Of a DNA stretch of 64,000 bases, positions 24,321 to 36,600 are shown piece by piece; position 1 is the first letter of the stretch, and each line of letters opens with the position of its first letter. The position numbers were made by a program, and so were the translations under genes. Source of the DNA: Nipponacmea schrenckii. Lineage: Eukaryota > Mollusca > Gastropoda > Lottiidae. The stretch spans positions 25,699,398 to 25,763,397 of the forward strand of contig JAUJPP010000003.1 in NCBI GenBank assembly GCA_030562195.1. Reading direction: 5' to 3'. The notes under the pieces were generated by a model that saw only the letters and a program-made list of their open reading frames with translations, ran no database searches and had not been told where the DNA came from.

Positions 24321-24697
24321 TTAAGCATCGGTTTCGTTTTTTATCGTATCGTTGGCCTCCGTTTCAGTTTTTTCTTTATCAAGACCATGAATATTAAGAA
24401 CATAATCCTTATCTTTACTATTGTCTCCATCATTCTTATCGTCATCATTATCATCATCATAATCATCATCATCATTATCATCATTATAACCAGAAGAACT
24501 GGTGATATATGGGATTTCTTCTATGGAATCACCATCACCAACCAACTCAGTCTCAATTTCAGTTTTATTTTTATCAGCCTCTGGTTTATAAAAATGAAGC
24601 TTTTTATAGGCCTTGAGTTTGTCATCAATTGACCTCTCGACCTCTGTCTCTTCATGATGGATTTGAAGTGAAGACAATCCCCTTTTCCTTTCCATAT
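24321..24697 (-). CDS. Polycystin-like gene, last exon: acidic cytoplasmic tail
   Basis: Starts in phase (AT|ATGGAAAGG) and ends at TAA (24321-24323). Encodes MERKRGLSSLQIHHEE, Lys/Glu-rich sequence and an Asp/Asn run over about 25 residues written by an imperfect ATC/ATT (GAT/AAT on the coding strand) microsatellite at about 24420-24490. No EF-hand or coiled coil recognised. Confidence 0.85.
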
Positions 24698-27600
24698 CTA
24701 TAAAATGTATTAACAAATAGTAAGTGCATAAATCGGAGAAGGCTAGTAGTGGTAGACTTCAATTTTCGATAGTCATTGATGGAAGAGTGGTCTGGAATAA
24801 CACCGACTACTGATATACAAGTATTCATTCAGTAATCAGTTCACAGAGATTAATAGTAAAACAGAGATTGATAGTAAAACAGAGATTAAAAGTAAACAGA
24901 GATTAATAGTAAAACAGAGATAAATAATATAACAGAGATTAATAGTAAAACAGAGATTAAAAGTAAAACAGAGATTAAAAGTTAAACAGAGATTAAAAGT
25001 CAAACAGAGATTAATAGTAAACAGAGATTAAAAGTTAAACAGAGATTAATAGTCAGAGATTAAAAGTAAAACAGAGATTAATAGTCAAACAGAAATTAAT
25101 TGTTAAACAGAGATTAAAAGTAAAACAGAGTTTAAAAGAAAAACAGAGATTAATAGTCAAACATAGATTAATAGTTAAACAGAGATTAATAGTCAAACAG
25201 AGATTAAAAGTAAAACAGAGATTAAAAGTAAAATAGAGATTAAAAGTAAAACAGAGATTAAACGTAAAACATAGATTAAAAGTAAAACAGAGATTAAAAG
25301 TCAAACGGAGATTAATAGTCAAACAGAGATTAATAGTAAAACAGAGATTAAAAGTAAAACAGAGATTAATAGTTAAACAGAGATTAATAGTAAAACAGAG
25401 ATTAAAAGTAAAACAGAGATTAATAGTAAAACAGAGATAAATAGGAAAGTCAAACAGAGATTGTTGAAAAAGTTTATAAACAGAGATTAAAAGTAAAACA
25501 GAGATTAAAAGTAAAACAGAGATTAAAAGTCAAACAGAGATTAAAAGTTAAACAGAGATTAATAGTAAACAGAGATTAATTGTAAAACAGAGATTAATAG
25601 TAAACAGAGATTAATTGTAAAACAGATACTAAAAGTAAAACAGAGATTAAAAGTAAAACAGAGATTAATAGTAAACAGATATTAATTGTAAAACAGAGAT
25701 TAATAGTAAAAAAGAGATAAATCAGTTTGGTAATTATTAGAATCTAATGATCGAAATCAAGAGGCATTTAAATCATATTTTGAATTAGTACTGTGCAGTA
25801 GGAACTCAACCTACACTCTTGTTGATTTTAATGGGAGTTGATTAGTGACTTGCCAAACCTCACAGAAAAAAAAGCATTTCCTAAAATATGGTACCTAACT
25901 TACCCGGCTGTCGTCCAGTAAAAATACTTATAAATGACTGCCATATATAAGATATCAGCTCCATATCGACCTCGGCTTCATCAACTTCGGGATCTTCTGC
26001 AAACGCCATGACATCGAGCAGAATTGCTAAAAATAGGTTCTGCATGGTCAAACCAACTAACACAACAAATGAACAGAAAAAGAGAATGGTAATCCAGTAG
26101 TCCTGGACTTCAGTGTTTGTGTTTTTAAAATATGGACTACCAATAACAGCTGTAAACAGTGTCTCCAAGCAGTAGAAGAAGCTCTTGTATCCAGTGGACG
26201 TTCTTCCAAACAGCAGTAAACCAGCAAAACTGAAACTCAGTAACATTGTAATGATGTAGAATGCAAGACCAGGCAACACCCTAGAGCTGTGCCATAACAC
26301 AGTGTAGATTTTAATCGTCAGTTTTGAATGTCCTAAAGCTTTGATCAATCTTAATGTAGCGATTGCTGTCAACAATCCGAGAAACATGACGAAGATTCCA
26401 TCCCAGACGGCCACATGATAAAAGTTGACGAACACTCTGTTGTTGTCCACATATTTCGCCAAAGCATCTGACGTGAATTTTTCTCGTATTGCATACATAG
26501 CAATCGTTATTATGGCCACTATCATCATGGTGATTTCCACTACATTCCAGAAAGACGCGAAATATCTCAGTCGTTTCTTGGCCAAATCAATAATTATCAT
26601 AATCACATAAATAATGATATACACCAGCAGGGCAATTTCACAAAATAATATATATTTAGCATTGGCACCTTCATGCTGGCTAGGCCTGAACGGGAACACA
26701 TTCTTGAAGTTCAGAGCTCCTCCGGTTTCAGGAAATTCCGTCAACAAAGTCACGTATACGAATATATTCAGATTCACATTATAGAGAGTAAACTCAAAAA
26801 ATACAGCACGAGTATTGCGATCTATCCATTTAGCTTCATGTAATTCTTTCAGAGATTCAAACGAAATCAGTTTATTAATGTCCAGATTAGCAATGTATCC
26901 GCCTCCACCGTACGTATTATGGTACCCACTTATTGGGTACCCCCATATATCACTGGCTGATGTAAACGTCCACGATTCATAAGTTAAGGCCAGTTTTTCG
27001 TGCTCGGCACAAGGAGTATCTGTCCACCCAATACAATAGGTACTCGTGTCTTCTTCTGTTAACCAATACGCTGGAATACATCTAGATTCGTTCATGTATT
27101 TCCAATAACAGAAAGCTGGAATAGAAATAACCATGCATTTTGAATGTTGCAGTTGCAGTTGTAGTCTGTCTTTATTTTTTATCTATGACGGATTATCTCC
27201 CTTGTAACAAATAACTTGTTTTTAACTCGTGATATAACCTCCGTTGATCATGAAGCGGTAAACGGTAAGTAAGTAATGTTTATAACACCTGTTCGTGAGT
27301 TAACCGATTTAAACGCCAGACCAAATCGATGCGATAGTTCTGAACCATGACATCAAATCAATTTTGTTTGTTTAGTTCTGACTAGACTAAACTCATTTGG
27401 AAACCCAATTAAATTAAAAAAAAAGAAGGGGTTTCGCTGACACCTGCTGTTTTTCCTAACCTCTGGTAACAATTAACATAAGCAAACTCAAACGTAAGAA
27501 GAATTAGGAGGGAAACTTCTTTTTTTCGTTCAACTAGACTAACATGGAAGAAACTTCTCAAGTCGTACACGAAATTGCCGCGGGCCCTCTGTTCTTCCCA

Positions 27601-30600
27601 ACACGAAAAGTGAAAAAGAAAACTTACTTTGTTTTCTTTGGACCTGACTTAAGGAGGGCCAACTCTGAAGTTGTACAACACGAAAAGTGAAGAAAAAAAA
27701 TTACTTTGTTTGTTCTGACTGACAAAGGAGGACCAACTCTAAAGTTGTACAACACGAAAAGTGAAGAAGAAAACTTACTTTGTTTAGTTCTGACCTGACG
27801 GAGACGAGGAGGACCAACTCTAAAGTTGTTGAGGTAGTATGAAAACATCCTTTGACTGGAGACCATTCTGTAACCTCTATAATCTCTTTCTTTAAACATT
27901 CTAGGTAAAACAGTTTTGTTTAACCATTCAAAATAGGTTTCTCTACTTCCAACCTGAAAAAATATCGAACATTCCGGTCATTGTTTTCTTTACAATGTTC
28001 CAATATACTGGGGGCTATATGACGATTGAAATCAAGCAAGATTGGTCAATGCAATAAGGACAATAAATCTTTTTATTTGGATCTATGAGGTGTTCAAAAA
28101 TTATAACTACAATGTCGGGAGGGTTAACAGGCAATATTTCGTTATTGCGATCTAGATACGTTGATAATAATCATCAACTTACACCTTAAAAGATTTAAGG
28201 ACCGGTAATTTAGTATTAAATGATAATTGGAAAATATAGGACTCACGGATTGAAATGATCTTCCACTGCTTTTATCAGTAGGTGTGATAAAATTCTGTTC
28301 GACATATTGGTCCAGAAAATAGGAATTCACATCTCTGTTACTGTACGATATACTTAACAGAAACCACAAGAACAGCGAATTAACAGCCATTTCTTTCACT
28401 ATCTTTCTCATTCGAGCGTTTCGTTCTCGCTGAAGCTTCATCTGATAAAACTGTTCATCAGAATACGGGCTGGAGAACTTTAATATCTTTCTACCAGAGT
28501 TTGGCATCCCTTTGTGCTTGGCTAACTTCTGTATCTCTTTCAGATCGTAATGTGTTGGTTTCGTGCTTCTAATGGCTTTGAGAAATATCGCAAATATCAC
28601 AGCCATCAATACTACCTAGAAAATTATTTAGAACCCGTTAATTTAAAGTTTTGATGCAAAAGTGGGTGGGGAGGGGGGTTGTGGATTGTTAACATAGAGT
28701 CAGGAGGACTCTCTGTCTTTTCTTTCCCGATGTTTAGTGATATCTAATAAAGCACTGTAGGAAAGCAATCTGTTATAGACAGAGTGTTCAATCTTTTATT
28801 CATTTACACTGTTTAAAAGGCGTAAAAGGTATATGCCATTGAAGCGCTGTCTTGGCAAGGGTAATAATCTGAGCAAAAGGTTCAGATTCTCAGAGCAGAC
28901 GCCTGACTTTGTCACATTATACAAGAATCTTAAATAATCCTTCTAGGATAGATGCCGGGTCAAAATTCTATAGTTTTGCCTGTAATGAGGAAGCATTTGA
29001 TTTTATGATTTTTGAGTTTCATAAAAATTAGTTAATATTAATCAGTGCTGTCTGAATGTTTATGAGAACTGTGGCCCAGTCTACCTAACCAAGTTAAAAT
29101 CACTTCATAGACAATCAATTAAGTAATATGAAGATGAAATTCGTACCTTAAACGGATCCACTAGTAAAATAGATTGGATAAAAGATAGGAAGAAAGATGT
29201 CAGCCATTCTTCAGATAAACTTTGACCCCATTCAGCACTGTACAGAATCAAAAAGAACGTCGAGACAAATGCTGCTATGAATACGACCAACCATGCAAAA
29301 TACACACAGAAATGAGGCAGGACTCCTTCTTTATCATCAACTATATCCCGAATGACTAAAGCTTCTTCCAATTTATTACTGTGTTCTATGTGTTTCTTCA
29401 TAAACTTCGGGTACCACGACGGGATCTCTCGGATGTTCTTTTTCTGTTTGATAGAGAGCTTCGATTTCCGGAAGAGCAAAATGATGAGAAAGATGGGCAA
29501 GGACGTTATAAGGATACTGACAAAGGATATGTACAGTTGATTTACAGAGAACCGAAGCGGACCCAACTCAATCTGGCTCGGCTGGATCCGATTTTTCTGA
29601 TCCTTGCTTTGAAAGAACATGGCGTTAGTGATCATGGTCAGCATCAGTAAGGCATAACAGCAGCCGACTCTCTGAGATCTGTAAAAATGACTCTTCACCG
29701 GACGGAGGAGTACTGACAACCATAAATGATCATCTGTCAAGTGACTTCTTGCATGCTCATAAAACATGGTTTTAAAGTTGTTGAAATTGACAGTTCCGCT
29801 GACGTGTACCATTCTTTCAATTGTTTCATCTTCTACAGATAGCCAATCTGAACACATAAAATCATATCTGAAAAATAACAAAAAACAGGAAATCAAATTT
29901 TTTATTTCAATATCCATACCAGTGTTCTCATCAGAACGATTTCCAGAACTGACTTATTCCTAGTGTGTTCCAATCCAATTGCAATGGTTATTGGATTAGC
30001 AACCCATCGATTACTTGTTAAAAATCATTATATGTCAATAATCTATACTCGTGACGGTTTCATAGGAATGAGAGCATCACATTCATTCAGTGATAACGAG
30101 AAATACCAGTGATAAAGAAGACGGCAGTCAAATTATGTTACTAGTACGATAACATCATTCTCTGTAGTAGAAGCCAAAGAGTATTCTGGCCCAGTTTTAG
30201 ATGCAATCGCTATCAAAACCTTCAAAGTTGCTATAAACCGTTATTTCATATGGTCATTTGATACAGGCAAGCAACTTTTTCCTTTCCGAGTATCTGCCTA
30301 CAAACATGATATACCTTCATGGAACATCAGAATCAAACATCCGTTAAACCGAAGTTATCTTTCGGATACAGCCATAAGAAAACATGGAAACTCAAGTATT
30401 TAAACAATGGATTCTGAATTTCAAAACGAAGATAGAATCATAATGTATTATCCATTATTTTACACGGGGAAACTTGTGATGCAGAACATTTCAAACAATG
30501 GGTAGTTTATTGATGATTATCAAAACGATAGAAAGACACCCCCACATTCGACTGGAAAGATGTAGTGAGAACGATTATATAACGTTAGAATACGGTTTCA

Positions 30601-33600
30601 CTTGCAAATGAACTGCAAGGCGCAAAAGACAAGATATGTGTTTTAGAGAGGAATAGCGTCTCGAAAGATGAATTTCTATCAGGCTGTCTTCACTGTCGGT
30701 CAATTCGCTTTTTTTAAAATCCTAGTAACCATCTTTCGAACAATATCAGGAGACCAGTATACGGTTTACTAAACAAGATCATTTATATAAAGAAGTATAA
30801 ATCTAAAATATGTTTTTTTTAAAAAAGATGTACCTTTTCAACGCCATCCGGATCTCAATCCCGCTGTTGTTTTGGGTTGAAATTTATAAAATGGGAGCCA
30901 TGATAATTGTTATAGGATACATGTTCAAAGAAAAGAAAACGACAAAAGAATGCACCTTTCGAACGCCATCAGGGAGTGTTCGGATCCCAATCGAACTGCT
31001 GTTTGGGGTTAAAATTATTAAAAAAGGGATTGGGAGCCATGATAAACGAAGATAAATGTTAAAACAAATAAGAAAACAATAAAAGAATGTACCTTTCGAA
31101 CGCCATCAGATAGTGTTCTAATACCGGTATCACCACGTTCTCCTGATAGATTAAAACTTATATTAGATGTTGTTCCAGCACCTCGTACCAACCCAGTATA
31201 CACTGTAACCAGATAGTAATATTCATCATCTTCATAATTATCAGCTAGTAATGTCACTCCCCACTATAAACAGATATAAATATTACCAGATTAACAGTAT
31301 TAGCAATATAAATATATGCGAAAAGCAATTTTATGGTAAAATACTCCTACTAGGTTTATAGTACACAACGTTTCAACAATTTACAGTGTCATGATCAGTT
31401 TATATGGTACGGTATACTACTACAACGTTTCGACCATTTACAGAGTCATCATCAGTTTATATGGTATACTACTTCTGAAATTTATTGTAAAGAAAATTTC
31501 AACATTTATTTGTCATCCTCAGTTTATATGGTATACTACTACAACTTTTCAACAATTTACAGTGTCATCAATAGGTGAAAAAAATGTAGTATTCCATAAA
31601 AGTGTGTTCCATTATTTAATGTGATCTCAACCCATAAGAGAAGGATTAAATATGTATGTGGCAGGGTGCCAAGTGGAAAAGGGCTGGATAATGTGAAGAT
31701 AACATTGGGTAAGGCCCCTTGGACACCCATATTCAAACTTAACCAACTTGTTACGTTTCGACGAAGGTAGTTCCGTCTTTATGAAGCAAAATTGGTATGT
31801 AATTCCCTTTCTTTTTCTACCACTTACCTGGAGTTTATCATGACTGTCCCTCCAATGTCCCCATAATCCGGCCAGTATAGCCACTACTGTTATTACCAAG
31901 ATAGCTGCCAATACTGCCGCTTGAGATTGGATATCGAACTTACTAAATACTGTTGAGAAGTCGATGGAATTAGGCGGCGTGAAGAAGGAACTAGCGGTTA
32001 AACCTTGGTTGTCGCTGTTTTGACAAAGACACGTTGTCCAATTCCTCAACAGATCTTTTTCCACCTAAAGTATATATAAGAGGCATTCTGAAAAATTTCA
32101 TAAACTTTTAAAATCGCTCTACAATTGATGTATTGTGCACTATTTTAACAGTGGTATTTTTACATCTGCAGTGATGTATTGAGCACTTTTTTAACAGTCG
32201 TATTTCTATATCGCTCTACAGTGATGTATTGAGCACTATTTTAACAGTCGTATTTCTATATCGCTCTACAGTTGTTGTATTGAGCACTATTTTAACAGTG
32301 ATATTTCTATATCACTAAACAATTGATGTATTGAGCACTATTTTAACAGTGGTATTTCTATATCACTCTACAGTTGTTGTATTGAGCACTATTTTAACAG
32401 TGGTATTTCTATATCGCTCTACAGTGATGTATTGAGCACTATTTTAACAGTGGTATATTTACATTGCTCTACAGTGATGTATTGAGCACTATTTTAACAG
32501 TGGTATTTCTATATCACTCTACAGTTGTTGTATTGAGCACTATTTTAACAGTCGTATTTCTATATCGCTCTACAGTTGTTGTATTGAGCACTATTTTAAC
32601 AGTGGTATTTCTATATCACTCTACAGTTGTTGTATTGAGCACTATTTTAACAGTCGTATTTCTATATCGCTCTACAGTTGTTGTATTGAGCACTATTTTA
32701 ACAGTGGTATTTCTATATCACTCTACAGTTGTTGTATTGAGCACTATTTTAAAAGTGTTATATATTGTGCACAGTGTTTTTGGCCTACCTCGCATTTTTC
32801 AGGATCCCAGTCCTCTTTTACACCATCCCAAGTCGCACAGGTAAAGGCCATTATACGTATATAATATGGTGCTTCTAGAGGATTATCAGAATCAGCGTTA
32901 CCACCGACAGCTGATTGGGTTGTGTTTATTACCGCCCGTTTACGTCGACTGACTGGATCCACTGGAAAAAAATTAAATGTACATGTACTTGAATATGGTC
33001 ACTAATTTGCATATTAACATATTTTGTGAATGGACTGTAGAATATTCGTTTAGATAGTTGGAATATATATATGACATCATCTAGCCAACTTTTTATATCC
33101 TATCACGTAGGCAACGAAGAATGAAGTAATATCTATATAATTGTGTTGCTATGCGTTTGATATTAAAGTTGTGTGTTTTTGTCCCAGTAGTTAGCTTAAT
33201 CTGTAAATGATAGATATGGTTGCTACCTTGGTAAGGCCTTAATCCAACAAAACCAGCACCCAATCGTTTCAAATCACCAGGTATTAAACAGGTGTCGAAC
33301 TGCACTGTCCAATCATCTACCTCATCACCAACAAATGCCTTATCATACTCAAAATCACTGGGGGGTACTTTACTTCTCCAAAACATATCGTACTTAATAT
33401 CCGATCGAGTTGGACGTACTGATAGACAAACATACTCATACTTAAAACGATAAATAAACCTCCAGTAAAACATAAACGAAGCATCCTCATCAATAAACTT
33501 CGGATCAGCGACATAGACAAATCTGGTATCTTTTGAGTGAGGATAACCAACCCTTGGTCTCTTCATTTCTAGCATAGGTACATCAGCTTTCTTCACAGCA

Positions 33601-36600
33601 GCTCGAACTATTGGTTCTGTAAATAAGGGTGAGTTTTCCCCCTGTGTGTAAATGTTCTTCTTCAACAAAACAGTCTGAAAACGAAAAGAACCTTTAACAT
33701 TATTGGGAATAATAAAATTTGCCAAAGTAATCCCGAAATGAAAAACAATAGTAAAACATTTATTTGCAGCTGATGAACTGTTCATATGTCTAAGTACAGT
33801 AAAAGTCCTATTAAGAGACCACCCAGGGGAAATTTGCAAAGTGGTCTCTTACAGGGGGTGGTCTCTTAATAGGATCAAGGGGCATTAGAAGAGAAGGTAC
33901 ATCATACATTCATAATGGTTTAATAACAACAATAACAACAAACAATTTTAAATAGCACTATATCAATCATAAATGAGAAAGTATATATTCTATTTAAATT
34001 GTGCTATCGGGTGTTAAAGATGGGTTCCCTCATTAATTAGAGACAGATTCAGCTTACTAATTAACTAATTGGGGTTTCTAATGAATAATCCATGTATTCT
34101 CAAGTTCAAAAGACCTATGTGGACGTAGAAATGCTTGTGGAATCCATTTGACTTTGATTTGCTTTGAAACGCTAAATTTAGACTCCATGTTTGTTCACGT
34201 GACTTTTTTATATTATTAGTGAGTTTAAACTTATTTAGATTAATTCATAAAGTTTTTACAAAGTGATATTTAAAGGTTTTACTGTCTTTTGTTAGAGATA
34301 GTAAATGTAATACGAAAATGCCATTGTTGTGGAAAATATTAAGGAATGTGGGCAAGTACGCATACTAACCAACCATAACCATCCGGTTATGTGCCGAATT
34401 AACAGACTGGATGATCAAATGAAATGTTTGGTCTTTAACTTGCAAAGAGCTTTCCTTAGTTAACGTTTCTGCATAGTTTCGTGTTTGGTGTATCGTGACA
34501 TTTGTATTGATATTAAACACTTTTGGGATTTCAAGTAAATATGGTTAGGTATTGGAACCTCACAGGTATTCAAAAATGTTGTTGCCAAGTAACGAATATA
34601 AACATACCTTTAAGTCGGCGGATTTGTCGTCATCATTTTCTTCGACAATATCATCAAAGTTAAAGATGATACCCTCAAGGTCACTATTTTCATTCCCAGA
34701 ACTACCAGTTTGACCCTCAGTACTACCAGATGGATCCCCTGGGCTAATCGTACTACCAGTTTGACCCCCAGTACTACCAGTTTGATAGCCAGGGCCACCC
34801 GTACTGCCAATTTGATCCCCTGGGCTACCCGTACTACCGGTTTGACCCTCAAGGCCATCAGTTTGATTGCCTAACGTTAACTGAGCAACTGTAGTCTTAG
34901 CCCTTTGTCTCGCCAGAATTTCTGTTACTGTTCCTTTTGTCAACTCGGATGCAAAGTTTCTATTTATAGTTTTAAAGTTGGTATTTTCGGCTGTAGCTAT
35001 ATCCATTATTATAAAGGAGTTTTCCCATATTGTTGCACAAACTCTCTCTGTTTCCTTAGCCTGTAAAAGAATAAAGAACAGTCCATCTTTATAGTAACAA
35101 GAAGACTTAACAAGATTGTGTTTATGTGAAGCATTTCAAAAGATTATGTCACCAAAGCACATTATTGCTTATTAACAAACAAAATTAGACAATTTCACAG
35201 AACTCTTATGAAAAATAGAACAATAAAACAATGAAGTTCAGTTTACCTTCGCTACAGACTCTAATTTATCACCAAATGAGATATTTGACGGTAGATATCA
35301 CTTGTATGACAAAAAAATAACATCTACTGCACTATATCTCCTATGATAATAACGCAAAAAAGACCAAACGCTGTTAAAGGGAGAAAAATATCAGGGAGTT
35401 TTGTATTTTTATTGACTTGTTGTCGCTATTAGTTAATTGCAGTAAGAGATTTTCCATATTTCCTTACATTTTCTATAAAACGATCAATATCTGCCGTTTT
35501 TCTTCTATTGATAAGATTAGTGAAGTATTCCTGTTCATAGGGATTGAAACCATCTCCTTCTGGATTCCAATCAGTATTAGTATAATCAACCCCATTAGGT
35601 AGCATTCCTGTCATATCTGGACCTCCTATATCTATCACTTTATCTTGTAATGTATTTATAGCTAAAACAAAGTTCATAAAATGACGTTTAGTGCTAAATC
35701 ACGCTGAAGAAAAACAAATTTTGTCTCATATATTTTAGTGAAACTTGGTTGATGGAAACATTTAAAGATGTGCAAAGTAAGAGTAGCGAGGATGGTCTAT
35801 TTCTTTTATAATAACAAAGAATTTCATATTTCACCATCTTCATGACCACACATTCTTTTTAAGAATCCTGTAAGATGATTGCAATTTTGTAAGGACTACA
35901 TGAAGGTTTGGTTGATTTTTCTTAGTGATTATTCACAAATCAAACACTTGCAAGCGGACCATACGAACATAATATAATTTATTAACGTATCCGATTTTCG
36001 ACTTGAAAACTGGATACTATCAATTAATATATCTTTAGCGCACTATCTTATTGAAATGAAATGAAATGAATTGTATTTATGTGCACAAGCATTAAAGCAG
36101 GCTATATAGCACCACAAGCTTATTGAAATATATACGAGTAAATGAATATTTGATTATACCTTCCATTGTTGCCAAAATGTCTTTGATTATAACAGCTGCT
36201 TCCAATTTGGCGACCAGAGCATTACTTAGATCCTCTGCTGTATTTGAGATGGCACTCTGTAAATATATATAAAAACTGAATAAATGTTGAAGTCTAATTC
36301 TTACATTGATTATAACATACTTGTATTAATGCAAATCATTGTTTAATCATGATCAGGTTTTTCGAATATGCCACAAATCTTAGATTGCGTTATGGATGTG
36401 TTTTGGCGAGGTCATCGTATCACGTGACAAAGTAAAGTTCATCAAAAAATTAACGCCGGATTGCGTTACTTGTTTATTAAAGATGTTGGTACTAGAATTG
36501 TAAGGTAAATAACTATAATCAATATAAATTACTACACATTTTGTTACAAGCACGATCTAAGATCTAGACACAAGGGAGACGGTTCCACTTACCTGAGCTC

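Noticed and set aside
24387..24632. Plus-strand open frame with a long Ile run
   Set aside because: Antisense of the Asp-coding microsatellite in the last polycystin exon.
25053..25322. Open frame of repeated NLCFTF hexamers
   Set aside because: 18-bp repeat unit is a multiple of three, so the frame stays open by construction.
29381..29650. Plus-strand open frames inside the TM2-TM6 exon
   Set aside because: Shadow frames of a well-supported minus-strand exon with membrane helices.
30300..30320. WHDNSG-like motif for the missing PLAT half (also sought near 30898)
   Set aside because: Matches to HDN/HDI triplets occur only on the plus strand, opposite to the gene.
30136..30402. Plus-strand open stretch of about 80 codons without a start in the PLAT intron
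   Set aside because: No recognisable similarity, no start codon, no splice context; could not be linked to the missing PLAT exon, which must be on the minus strand.
32464..32844. Plus-strand 126-residue open frame
   Set aside because: 51-bp repeat kept in frame, opposite to the polycystin gene and running into its exon antisense.
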